NCBI GenBank assembly: GCA_013054445.1
Contig: JAAMPI010000010.1
Span: 1 to 64,000 of the forward strand
Direction: 5' to 3'
Source of the DNA: Cudoniella acicularis
Lineage: Eukaryota > Ascomycota > Leotiomycetes > Helotiales > Helotiaceae
Length of the DNA stretch: 64,000 nucleotides
Position 1 is the stretch's first letter, and each line of letters starts with the position of its first letter. Below are positions 11,801 through 23,442 of the stretch, piece by piece. Below the pieces are notes generated by a model. That model was not told the origin of the DNA. It made no database searches and worked only from the letters and a program-made list of their open reading frames with translations. The position numbers were made by a program, and so were the translations under genes.

Positions 11801-14800
11801 CTACCTTGTCGGTAATGGCAATTGAAACGGATCAAACTTCCGTGAAGAATATATGATCCACTCTGTATGAGGCCTCTGGAATTGAAGTTGACCTCTTCAA
11901 ACTCATCCTTTCCTTCAATACATTTTCGCAGGATCGGATAGCGAGGTTTGTTCACCCTTGAAAGCAGTCTCCGGTTTTGCTTCTGCTGTCCGGCTGCATA
12001 CTCGTAAACGTAGACATTGCCTTTGACGCCGTTCAAGTACTCTACCCGCCGTAACAAAAGCATGGCTTTATTGTAGGTACTGATCCGTTGAAGTTTAGCT
12101 GTTTCTGCGGGTTCTCTGTCCAGGTTGCCTGCGTATTGATAGATCTTGAATGTTCCCGCTCTCCCGTAAGGCGAGTGGATGAATGCTGTCGATAGCCCTT
12201 CTGTTGTCTCAATCGCAATTTTTTGGCGCTTCAAAGCCACTGTAGTTCCTCCAATTCGGCTCCATAATGTGCTGACATTCTTCCGGCCATAAAAGAGGAA
12301 AATAGGCATTGTCAGATCTTGGAGAAATTTGGAATACTTCCAGACGCCCGTGGCCACGAACATGATAATGTTTCGGATGATCCTGTTGTGTGAATGTAAC
12401 GCGAAATCAAGTTCACGCTGGAACTCAGGCTCTGCAACGAAGGCTATTGCCAAGAGTTTAAGACAGACCCCGATATTATGGTATAATAAGCTGAATGGGG
12501 CTTTTGAGCGGCGAAGGACTTCCCGGGTTGTTATTTTCGGTACCGTAGGCTTAAGGCGAAGAAAATCCAGAGATTCTAAAGCTTCTGGCGAATGATTCAT
12601 TTCGTCTGACTTCTCGTCGCGTGCTCCAAGAGCATATTTTCGACTTGACAAGGCAACGAAAGCACCAAAATTGCATCGAGTAAGGAATGTTTTGATAGCC
12701 ATCCCCCGGACTTGGTTGAAAACAAGCCATTCGTGTTGAGACCGAGTCAACATCTCCTCTTGACCGACGCATCTCCTTATCACCAATTCTCGGATATCGC
12801 GAGGAAGCAGATCCCACTGTATTTCAGGATCAAACTGTAATGCAAGATATTTCAGGGTCTGGTCTTCAAAGAATTTAGCTAGGGATCGTGCCCTGGTAGA
12901 CGACGATTTAGATTGATTCAAATAATCCTTGACGCGATTTGGGACTGGAGTGTGCTTGATTCGCTGCGACGGAGGCGCGGGCGCCAGTAAGGATTCGGCG
13001 AGTGAGGCATCGTCATGGGTCATGCTCATAAGTGTTTCCGCTACAGTATGAACCATAACTTCAGCAGTCCTGTTGATCATGAGCAAGATGCTTAAAAGTG
13101 GAATCCGCGAAGACTTACGTTTGGCAAAATCTCTTGATGCCTGACTGTTGCTCATCCGAGTGCATTATCTCGCATCCGACAATAATGTGCACTTCCCCTT
13201 GAATGGCGTAGGTGACAGCCTTCACATCTGGAAATGTATCCTTCATTGCTGCAACTGGCACACAATCTAGAACTAAAGTTCCACGCTCGAAGGCAAATGC
13301 AGTCAATTCCAGAAGCTCTGTGGCCTCAGGGAAAGCCTCGAGAGCAAATTTTATTAGTGTGGTCCGAGGGTCGCGATAATTTCCAAGGGCATGCAGTAGG
13401 ATTGATTGAATCTCCAATCCAGGGTGGGTTTGAGGGTCTAGTCGATAACGCTCTTCTTCTCGCATTGCTCTGAGGTTGTGATACACAATTCTCAATTCAT
13501 CCTGTGATAAAAGAGGATCTTTTCCAGGGTTGCTGAAGGAATGATAATATCCATCTGGGGACAATTTGTTGTAGCCATCTTCTGATCCTAGGCTCCTACC
13601 CTTTTTGTGAATAGCCTTCGTCTTGATACGGGCGTAATAGAGCGTTAAGAAAGCAGCCGTCCAACATGCGACACCAAGCGTTATTACATCACAGTACATG
13701 AATCCTGGGAAATAGTGTCGTAGAATTTGTCCGAGCGGGAGACCTATTCCAACAGCGACAATCAATGGCTTGAGGCTTCTCGGTCCCGAGAAGATTTTCG
13801 TGTACTAAACCAAATATTAGTGCCAGTTTTTGGGTTGACTTGAGCTATAGACCATACCTGATACCAGAGGAGACCTGGAAAGAATATTAGCATGGTATTC
13901 TTCGAGGGTTAACAAGATTTAGCATACCTGTGTAAGCGCCAATATATGATATGAATAATATCGTTGACTCAAGGGTGCTGTCGAAAGTCCAGAGAAGGGT
14001 TGATGCAATCGCTAAACTCCAGACATGCATTAAGAGGTACCGGCCGAGCATGGTCCAGTACAGGTATCGCCTAGCTTTGACCTCTCTCTTGACCGCCTCC
14101 GGGATTGACAAAACGTTCCCTATGAGCATATTTTGACCCTTTGCTGTCATGGTGTGAAGCTTAGCCGCGTTGAAGTCCAGAAGTACGGCTCCAATCAGGT
14201 AATAAGCAAGCGCAAAGCCAACAGGCATGCGGTACCTTGTGTTCAGAGCTGAAAGACCTAATAACTGTCCGCCGTCTAGCAACGAGCTCCATTTGTCAAG
14301 GAGAGCAACAATGAAATAAAGAAGACTGCACCCGACCTAAAAATCGAAAATTAGCGTTCGTCAATCAATAAAAGCACCGGCTACTTACTTCATCTCCTGC
14401 CTGGCGCCAATGAATGAAAGCATTGTGAAGACGAATGCCAGTTTGCAGTTGCTTCAGGGTCTGTAGCGCAACCTTCGTCTGCATGTTCCAGGTTGATGAG
14501 TACGGCATTGGCAGGGGAGTTCCAGAGTAGCCGCTATACCACTCCAACAAGAAAACAGTCGCATCGTAACTCTTGACAAGCGATCTCACAAGAGGGTCAT
14601 GCGATTTTCCGCTGAATGGCTGTCGATGTGCTGTTACTTCTCCGATCATAGCAGCTCGTGCCAGCTTAAGTACTGCAGGATCCGTCATGCCAGCCAAAGC
14701 CTTTTCATCGCCGTCCTCGTGAGTCTCAATGTACCACTCTCGTAAGGTTTGGTCGGTGAGCTTTTCAATGTCTAGATACCAAGTGGTCCATCGAGATCCA

Positions 14801-17800
14801 GTATATCGTACACCTAGGACTAGCAGGACCAGAAAGACATAAATTACGGACATGTATACGTAAATATCCTTGTTCGGGATCCATATTGTGATGATAGGGG
14901 AGATGAAGAGGAATGGAACGACCATGATGATGATTGGACGACCCTTTGCACTAGTGAGTATCAAGTAATATTGGAGAGCTCAAGAATTATCTTACCGACT
15001 GAAATGGAGAACCAGGATATTGAAAATTTGCTAAAGTCGCTAGTAGGCAAAGGTAGGAAGTCAACGCGACAAAATAAAGGAAAAATACTATTCCAGCGAC
15101 AATGCCATTTTTTGCTCCGACGGCAATAAAACCAATAATAGCAACTGCCAGCGTGAAGGCTAGACCACCAATGAGTCTTGTGAGCACGAACATGTTCATC
15201 GCTGAAAATGCCATTGATATCAAGTAGTAAGAGCCACCGCATGTGATCCAAGTACCAACAGCACCGGAAATCAGTAGAGATATCATTAGAGCCATTGTTG
15301 CAGAGTGTTGTTCCGTGTGGCTCATATAACCACTCAAGTATAAACCTCTCCCGGTTGTTGTAAGTAGGAGGATATCGATGAGAGCGGGAATAGCAAAGAC
15401 ACTCAAAAAGGTAAACCTTTTATGAGCAGACATTGATGACTTTTTTGCGTTTGGGTCAACATCTATTTTCGCAGCAGCGTACGCAGATTGTGTGGTAGGC
15501 TCCAGATCTGACCAGATAGGCGGTTCATGACCAGGTCGATGGTGGTAGGTTCGATACCGATCGGAGAGCAACTTCCCGAATGCACTTGGGGTAAGATCAA
15601 AGTATGCTTCGCATCGTGCACCTGTAGCGAAAAGCTCGGCAAATGCCGCCGCTTGGTCACTCTGATCGTTGAAGAGTGTATTTCGATCCGTAACTTCCAT
15701 GTACGCCTCGTCAAAAGCATGCTTTCTCATGGCGCAAAATATGGAAAAGGCCAGAAGATCCACCCGTGTATCTATTTTGTCGTGTAAAAGAACACCATCC
15801 AGGCAGTCGGTAATTTGTTGAAGCTCTGTTATCTTCCTTTCTTTCAACATTGCTGTGATTGTGACGTGAACTTGAAGAAAGTTATCCAATGCGATAGCCT
15901 CGTTAGGGTATTGACATCCATTCTGACGATACCACTGAATGCGGGAGGATATTAAGTCCTGTGCGGAGGCACGCCCACTTAAATATCCACTGGTGCTTGT
16001 ATCCTTGAGCTGCGCAAAATCTGTACATTCCAACAGTTGCGCCTCGCAAGCTCTCCGAATCAACCCAACCAGAGAGGGGTCTCCAGTTAGTGGGGTAAGG
16101 TTGAGAGATTGAAGGAATTTCAGCAGTTCTGATGGAGAGAGTAGTGTAATGTCATGGTAGAGCCTGGGGGGTAAACCTGAAGGCTGAACAAGGCTGTTTG
16201 ACCATTCGGAAAACAAAACCTCTGCCTGGAGACATTCATGTCTGGGACAACCTCGACTGGACAAGAACGTGTGCAAGATTGCTCCGGGTATCTCCTGCGC
16301 ATTTCTCGATAAGAAAATATCTAATGTCAAGTCGTCGTCGAGCGAGTATACACCCCAGAACCGGACTCCTGATTGGATCTGGAAGCCCGAAGCCAGGCCC
16401 GTGTGTACGCGTATTGAATTTGGTGTATTTAAAGCCATAGTGGAAAGCTGGTGAGCAAGCTCTTGTATAGCAGCAAGCCAATCTGACATTTGGCCTGTGT
16501 CTTTACCACTGAGAGCGTCGCAAAATTCTTGTAGTTTCCTCCCAATCTGATGTAAAACAGGTTGTTTCATTTCATCGAGAAGTTTCATTTCCTTCAATCG
16601 TTGCTGAAATTGGACGACCTCGACAAATGCTTTTTGTGTCACATCAAAACCCAAAGGAAAGCAGCCGAGGTAATCGTAAGATATGCCTTTCGGAGAGTGT
16701 GATATTGCGTGCCCAGATTGTTTGTCGAGTAGAGAGAGCCAGCTCAAGGAGCCAAGAGACATGGACGATCCGTCGAGAGAGGCATCTATAGACTCAGGTT
16801 GAGAGCCTGTAGGCGACCTGGAAGGCGTGGAAGACCCCGATGCGGCAGTGTTAGAAGACCAGCCAGCTACACTTTTCGAGTCAACCACACTTGCTGAGCC
16901 AAAACTGGACCGCTCGGTATACATCCGTGGCCGTGAGACTTCGGTTGATGCCCCGGCGTAAGTAGAGAGCAGTCGGTGTAGACGATTTAGAGCCTGCGAG
17001 TTTTCTGGCAAGTAATTTGGAGCAACCTAAAATTTGTTAGGATTTGATTTAGTTTCATTGATATTTGTCTTGAATTAACATCAACTCTTCGAATGTGGCA
17101 ACTCACAGTTTGATTAGATCGCCATAAATCGTGAAACTTCATAACACGGAGTTCTTTAAGCCAGTCGAAAGCACCCAGAGGTTCCATTTGATCGAGAGAA
17201 ATTTCAGCTGACTTGAGGGCAGATTTTGAGCCAATCCACGGTAAAGCGCTGTAGAACCTCGACCATTGATAGCTTCTTTTCACAATAGCATTCAGGGGTA
17301 TTTTATCATCATCCAGGGTTTCCCAAAGGAGTACCACAAAACTTCGCAAGCAAGCCTGAGAGACAAAGGCCTTGATTGTCGGACGCATCTCAGCCATTTG
17401 GAACGCGTCGCGTTCCTCGCCATTTGCCGAAATTGTGCCATTACGAATGACAATTCCCCGAACTTCATTCAGCTCTGCTAATGTAGGATCTGACAAAAAA
17501 ATTTGGAGCTTTAGTTTCAAGGTATGCCGATAATCCAAGATAGTTCGCCAAGTAAATGAACTCTATCAAGAGAGGGACTGTCAACAGCGTCTCCCAGTTA
17601 CTGATCAGGATACCAGTAACCACATTCTGGCCATTAGAGGTTCCTTTCCAAACTCTTGCCAAGTCAGAGAGCCATTCTACGATAGCGACAATGGGCTTCT
17701 GGGTCGTATAGGAAGCCACAATTTCGACGTCTAGTCGGGCCAGGGCTTGCGGTGGCAGTTTGTACAGGCCTGATGTCATTGCTTCCATGACGCCGCGCTG

Positions 17801-18424
17801 GAGGGGATCGAAAATGAGGAGGTCCCATTGCGCCAAGAGCTGTACCTGATACTTTGACGGAGGGCTGTCAAATTCACCAAGATACACCCCATAGCTCCCA
17901 GGTTTTGTTTCCAGCCTTTCAGTTTTGCAGTTCGAGAGTTCTTCGGCAGCATTCGAAATGTATTTTTTGACAGAGGATGAGACAGCTTTCGGATTTGACC
18001 TAAATTTCTACTTACTGTTAGCCTTCCATAAAGATATAGACAAAGGTAAAATTGATTTAGACATCATAGAAAACATTCTCATGAGCTCAAGAAACGGGCC
18101 AACTCACTATCCATCTTTTTCGAAGATCCAAAATTAGTATATATAAAATGAATAATGATCCGCACCCAATACAAATGATGATGAATCCAATGAGAACCTA
18201 AGTAACTGATCAGTCAAAAGACATTATAAAGCTGGAGAGAATCCAATACCCATGACCACCAGTCTATAAAAAGGTCGGTGTAGTCACCACCAGCAACACC
18301 CGTGATCGTAGCCATTGGGACACACAACGAGTGAAATGGAGAGCGAACAGAGATGGCACAATATAAGACAAAAGACGGAACGAGTGACGGATAGTAGTCC
18401 CCAATCAAGTCAAAATTGCGGGGC
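8888..18424 (-). CDS. gtb3: Giant membrane GT4 glycosyltransferase, galactosaminogalactan synthase candidate (Gtb3-like)
   Basis: Exons read as 18250-18424, 18108-18197, 17107-18007, 14996-17026, 14389-14943, 13928-14336, 13858-13874 (17 nt), 13119-13804, 10930-13069 and 8888-10879, about 3000 residues in all; the first coding exon, right of 18424, was not resolved. Order of parts: an N-terminal membrane span (around 18150), a barrel-like region (17.1-18.0 kb), a long soluble region, a block of membrane helices (13.1-15.3 kb), then a C-terminal GT4 glycosyltransferase domain of the PelF-like type. The GT4 motif EGLPLALGE (EX7E) lies near 9720-9760. In Aspergillus, Gtb3 is the GT of GAG synthesis and probably polymerises and exports it. 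A one-base frameshift in a run of seven A at 17495-17501 interrupts the frame. Neighbours agd3 and uge3 support the role. Confidence 0.75.
13858..13874 (-). other. 17-nt micro-exon of the gtb3-like gene
   Basis: The exon is flanked by an acceptor (…TTCCAG) and a donor (GTATGG) on the minus strand. Including it joins ISYIGAYTG to LLWYQ and YTKIFSGPRS in one frame; skipping it breaks the frame. Confidence 0.75.
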
Positions 18425-20579
18425 CTAGAGGGACACCATCAGCGTAAAGTGCCAGACGCAGCTCCACGTGGTGTGGACAAGGTCTTAGGATGGACAAGAA
18501 ATCTTCAAAAGTCTCTCGGCCCAAAAAGACGAGCGGAGGGGAGAGTAGCACGAAGCTGCGAACATCTCGAGAGAATGACATCCGCTCAGACGGAATACCA
18601 CTTTGGTGAAATGCTAGCCGAGCCCCAGATTGATGAGAAAAATGAATAGGCAGGATCCGCGTTAGCTTGACAGCTTACGATGCTCCAACATCGGGCCGCA
18701 TTCCAGACCTTGGCGGGCGCCAGCAAGGGAGGGCATAGCGGAGGCCATGATCCAGAGGAAGATGGACCTCCAGCGGTGGGGCAGCCGTTGCAAAAGGCTT
18801 GCGGATATTAGATCATTGGCTGGCTCGAAGGGCAGGAATTGCACCGTGGTAGCCAGAATTTTCGAGAACAGCACTCGAAGGCCTGGTTAAAAACAACACG
18901 TGGTTTGGGAGCCATTGCTACAGAACTCTTGCTGCACTGTATAGTGCTGGGAGATGCAAAGCAAGCAGTAAAACCAGCGCCCCGGCAGTACCCTGAACTC
19001 GCTCTGGACCGCCGTGTGGACTACCACACCACGAACAATGGAGGGCGGGGCAGTAAGCGGGAAGGCGAATGCAGTTATTGGCATCTGTAGCCATCGGCAC
19101 AAGCACAGGCACTGGCCTGGCGGTGCAGACTCCAGAGGGGGCCAGAGAGGCAGAGTGAGTTGTGACAATGGCAGATGCTGAGATGGGGGCTCCGAGAGCG
19201 AGCGGTGGACAGGAGCGTGATGCGGAGGTAATATGTCGATATTGTGTATGGACTTGATGAAAGTCTGGGCACGACGAGGGTCAGACCCATTTCGTCTGGA
19301 GTCCAAGGTTGTTTGTGGTGTTGGTATGTGAGGCTGGTTGGGATGGTTACTCGAGTATGGGGTAAAAACTTCGACGTCGTCAAACGCGCTGCTGTCCTTC
19401 TTACCCTTGTCGCATGGTCCGTGCCCTGTGGCATTTGAAACCAGCATTCTCGGAAGCAGCGCGGTGCGGTGCACTGGTGATCCACCAGGAGGATCTGCCA
19501 NGCCATCAGCCGAAACTCTTAACGAGACTCTTAACGCAACCTCAATCCTTCTCCACCTCCTACCACCCAGCACCACTCACTCTCACACTCCCTCTATCGA
19601 AATGCGAACAGAGACATTCCACTCTCCCATTACGAACTCGATGACGACCACTACAACACTGCGCCCGCTGGCGCTGACCCTCTGTACAGAGTATCGCTCC
19701 CCTTCCGCCGATCGGCACGGATGCAGAGCCATGCCTTGCAGGCCAGGATGAGAAACTTCGTGCAGACGATTTCAGCCAGATCATCACATCTACCATATCC
19801 ATAGCCTCAGCCAGTGTCGGCCACCACAGCGCGCAGTGCGGCCGTCTCTCGGCGGGCTCCACTCTTCATCTCCAGACCTCCAGGAACATAAATATCCAAA
19901 GTGGACTGTATATCGATATCGAGGCTTTGTCTATGGGCCCCAAGGCGAGCCTCCTGATTCGCCAGTGCGATGCGTGCCCGAATTTATCCATGATGACCCA
20001 TCGCGGCTATTCGAGTGACGCGCCTCGTTGGTCAAATGTCATGTGCAGCAATACATTGTATAGTACGGAGTACAAAACACTATGTTTTTTTTTTTCAATC
20101 CGTTTTCTACAGTCATTACTATGCGCCGGTCATTCGGTCCCCTATGGAATTGAGTCCAGTAAGATGGCATCGCTTGCTTTTCCGCTCCGTAGCGGCGTTG
20201 CTGGACGGCATTGCGGAGAGTGGCGGCGAACATTTATGGGGCAACATCTGGGGAACCAAGTGCAAAGGTGGAGTTTCTTGCTACATTGTCAATTCAAACA
20301 CCCTACACAGTATTTTGTTATTAGATTCAAGCTGTTGAGGTTAATATCCACCCCCCAATGCTCGGCCTTTTGCAACGTCAACAACACACGCGTCTTTTAC
20401 AGAATTTGGCCACCATAGTCCTCTTTACTATCGGTGTGAATTCATCCCGCGCAAGCGGATCTTTTTTTCTCAACGACGTTCCTTTATATACTGACCCGTC
20501 GTTCTTAGAAGGAAAGCCAGCACATGTTCTCTTGACTGACGAATGATTCGCTGTCTGCAAAGTTGAACTCGAAAACGCC
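18425..20579. other. Bidirectional promoter region between gtb3-like and agd3-like genes
   Basis: The two cluster genes diverge from this 2.1 kb interval. It must also hold the unresolved first exon of the gtb3-like gene, probably at its left end. An ambiguous base is at 19501. Long frames on both strands (for example 18887-19576 minus, 19338-19751 plus) run through GC-rich sequence, one crosses the n, and none shows domains; I do not call them. A TTATATA element sits at 20484-20490. Confidence 0.5.
20484..20490 (+). promoter_or_regulatory. Putative TATA box of the agd3-like gene
   Basis: TTATATA lies about 90 bases upstream of the ATG at 20580. Motif and distance only. Confidence 0.35.
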
Positions 20580-23442
20580 ATGTTATTGCAGCCAAATTTG
20601 TACTTGGCATTGGCCTTGTGCCTGCCTCTGGCCAACGGATGCCGTGATCACCGTCTCTCTGCCAGATCATTGGAGCTTGAGTCCGTCAACAATGAGCAAT
20701 CTCTTGCGCCCAGCATCAAAAACTTCGCACCTCTTGTCGAGGTCACTGTGGACCAGGTGACTGTCAAAGCAAATACCACATCTGTGGCTTCAGCTTCCGT
20801 TCAAGCGGGTGCTGCTGTGGTAGCCGAGACCGTCAGCAGTACCGTCCTGGTGATTGCTCGAGATAAGGCATCGGCATATTCGGCATATTCTGGCTTGAAC
20901 GATCACGCGATACCATACACTGTATTGCTTGTTCCCTCCACTGGGATAACTCTGCCGAAATTGAATGACTCAGCAACCGTGGGCAACTTTGGGCTCATCG
21001 TTGTCCAATCAGAAGTTAGCTACCTGAACAACAAGACGAATACCTACCATAGCGCGCTCACTGATTCGCAATGGGCACAAATCTACAACTATCAGACCGT
21101 GTTCGGCGTCCGAATGGTTCGATTGGATGTTGCACCATCAGCATCTACCGGAACTGCGTCGCTTGGCGGATGCTGTACCACAGGAGATCAGGAAGTGTCT
21201 ATTTCCAACGACACGGCCTTCCCAACTGCGGGTCTTCAAGTGTACGTATTATACCCGTCAAGAATAACTGCTTGTTTCTAACCTTTTTTTTAAGAGGGGC
21301 CGGGCTTAGCACCACGGGGCTGTGGCATTACCCAGCTAAAATTATTGATTCTTCAATTGCAACCGAGTTTGCACAGTTCTCGGCCTCCGTTCAGGATGGC
21401 TTCAATTCCAGCTCAACAGCTGCCGTGATCAATAAGATTAAAGGAAGAGAACAGGTTTGCGCCACTGCCCAATGCAATAAACAACTACTAACATTCTGAT
21501 AGATGGTTTTCTTCATTGGTTTCTCTACTGACTGGAGCGTGACATCAAACCTTTTGCAGCACGCCTGGATCCAGTGGGGTACAAGAGGGCTTTGTAGGCA
21601 ACTTGGAACCCAATGCGTGAGTTAGACTAATGCTATTAGATACGGGTTATCGCCGTGCGATGTTAACTCCACAAATCGATGACATGTTTCTGTAAGTGGA
21701 TGATTAATATCCCCATCTTTCTTTCTGTAAATAACCACCCTTACTGAAATGGCTACCAGCGAAACACCAATTTACGATGATAATACGACTAACTTTCGTG
21801 TATCCACTGATGATCTTGATGGCCACGTCCAATGGATTCCTACTGTATCCGCAAAGCTCAATAATGGCAGTGACTGGTTCTTGGAAGTGGGCCACAACGG
21901 CAATGGGAACATTGAGGTTCGTAAATAAACCGCAAGTACGAAGCTTTCAAGTTCAATTACTAACATATCTCGCAATTTAGACAGTTGACACGGCAAACAG
22001 GGGGAATGCCGTATGTGAACCTGGGCCAAGTAGGTGATTCGCAAACAAACCCCTTTTCCACAAGACACGTGATCGCCAACCATACCTGTCGCGTCAAGCA
22101 CTCCTTCATACATTGTTTCTCTATGGAGCAACTTTAACTAATACTTCGTAGTTGAATACGATGACCAAATCGATACTCCACTAGAATTTGCCAAGCCGAT
22201 GGGCACTGGCACAGATTTATATCCATCAAATATGACAACATATCCTAATTACAGCACGACATGTACTGGTGCAGATACTCTGCTGACTTGGTGGCAAACT
22301 ACTACCAATCTCGACTCTTTCGCTCATATTTCACACACCTTCACTCACCAGGATGAAAACAATGCAACATACGCCGATGTATACAGAGAGATCACTTGGA
22401 ATCGAGCTTGGCTTGCCGCTGTTGGCATTTCGAACGCGAAGAAATTTAGCCCCAATGGGATCATCCCTCCTGCAATCACTGGCATGCATAATGGAGATGC
22501 GTTGAAAGGCTGGGCTGACGGGGGGATCAAGAATGTAGTCGGTGACAATACCAGATCGGTCCTTATGAACAAAGTAAGCGGGTACAGCTATGTTTAGAAC
22601 CGTTCTTCCTAACATTTTTCTCTTTAGGAAAATGAGCACTGGCCTCTCATCTCAACAGTTGCAGCCAACGGTTACGCAGGAATCCAAATTACGCCACGCT
22701 GGGCGTCCAACATTTATTACAACGTGTGTTATTCGTCATCTCTACTATCATTTCATTATTAACAAATTGATATAGTGCGACCTTCCTGCATGTACCACTG
22801 CAGAATGGCAAAAGTATTCGGCTGGAAAGGGCAATTTCTCCGATCTCCTTACGCTAGAGAAAAACACCAATGTCCGACATCTCCTTGGCCTGCATCACGA
22901 CCCGTACATGTTCCATCAAGCCAATATGCGCTGGAACGATGTCGATGAAACCACTGTCAATGGTGTCACCGGCTCGTATTCGCTGCTAATGACTTGGGTT
23001 GAGACTGTTGTGACAGAGTATCTCAGACTGTATGTACTCTGGTAGTTCATTATGATGGCGTGCTAACCTCATTATAGTGTGAAATGGCCGCTTATCTCTC
23101 AAACACACGACACTGTAAGTCATATTCAGTATCGTATATTTATATAGAATACTAATTTTGTCTCAGCTCGCCGCAACTTTCATGTCACGAATGGCCCGAG
23201 ACGCATGCAAGCCTTCTTTGAGCTGGGTCATCGACCCTTCTCAACAAATCATCACTGGAATCACAGTTGGAGCTACTGGAAACACCTGCACAGAAGCTAT
23301 CCCAGTCACGATTCCTACTCCAGTGAAGAGCACCACGGGCGCCAGAGTGGAACAACTTGGATCGGATCCTCAAACTCTCTGGGTCACTTTGTCCGGGAAG
23401 CCAGTAACTTTTACATTCACGACACCCATTAGCGTTCTATGA
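20580..23442 (+). CDS. agd3: Secreted GAG deacetylase, CE18 family (Agd3-like)
   Basis: Eleven exons (20580-21241, 21295-21454, 21503-21593, 21640-21691, 21760-21916, 21981-22029, 22152-22573, 22628-22723, 22776-23029, 23078-23114, 23167-23442) join in phase to 751 residues. A signal peptide (LALALCLPLANG) opens the protein. An N-terminal beta-rich region and a Rossmann-like part follow. The deacetylase core has a STDDLDGH metal/catalytic block near residue 336 and an HTFTHQ block (HXXTH) near residue 451. Agd3 removes acetyl groups from GalNAc in galactosaminogalactan outside the cell, giving the polymer positive charge so that it adheres. The gene faces away from the gtb3-like gene, as expected for the GAG cluster. 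No lesion was found. The family match rests on recognised sequence, not a search. Confidence 0.85.

Noticed and set aside
18887..19576. Long minus-strand open frame (229 codons) upstream of agd3-like gene
   Set aside because: Runs through GC-rich sequence and the ambiguous base at 19501, has Pro/Ser/Arg-rich composition, overlaps several other open frames and shows no domain or signal.
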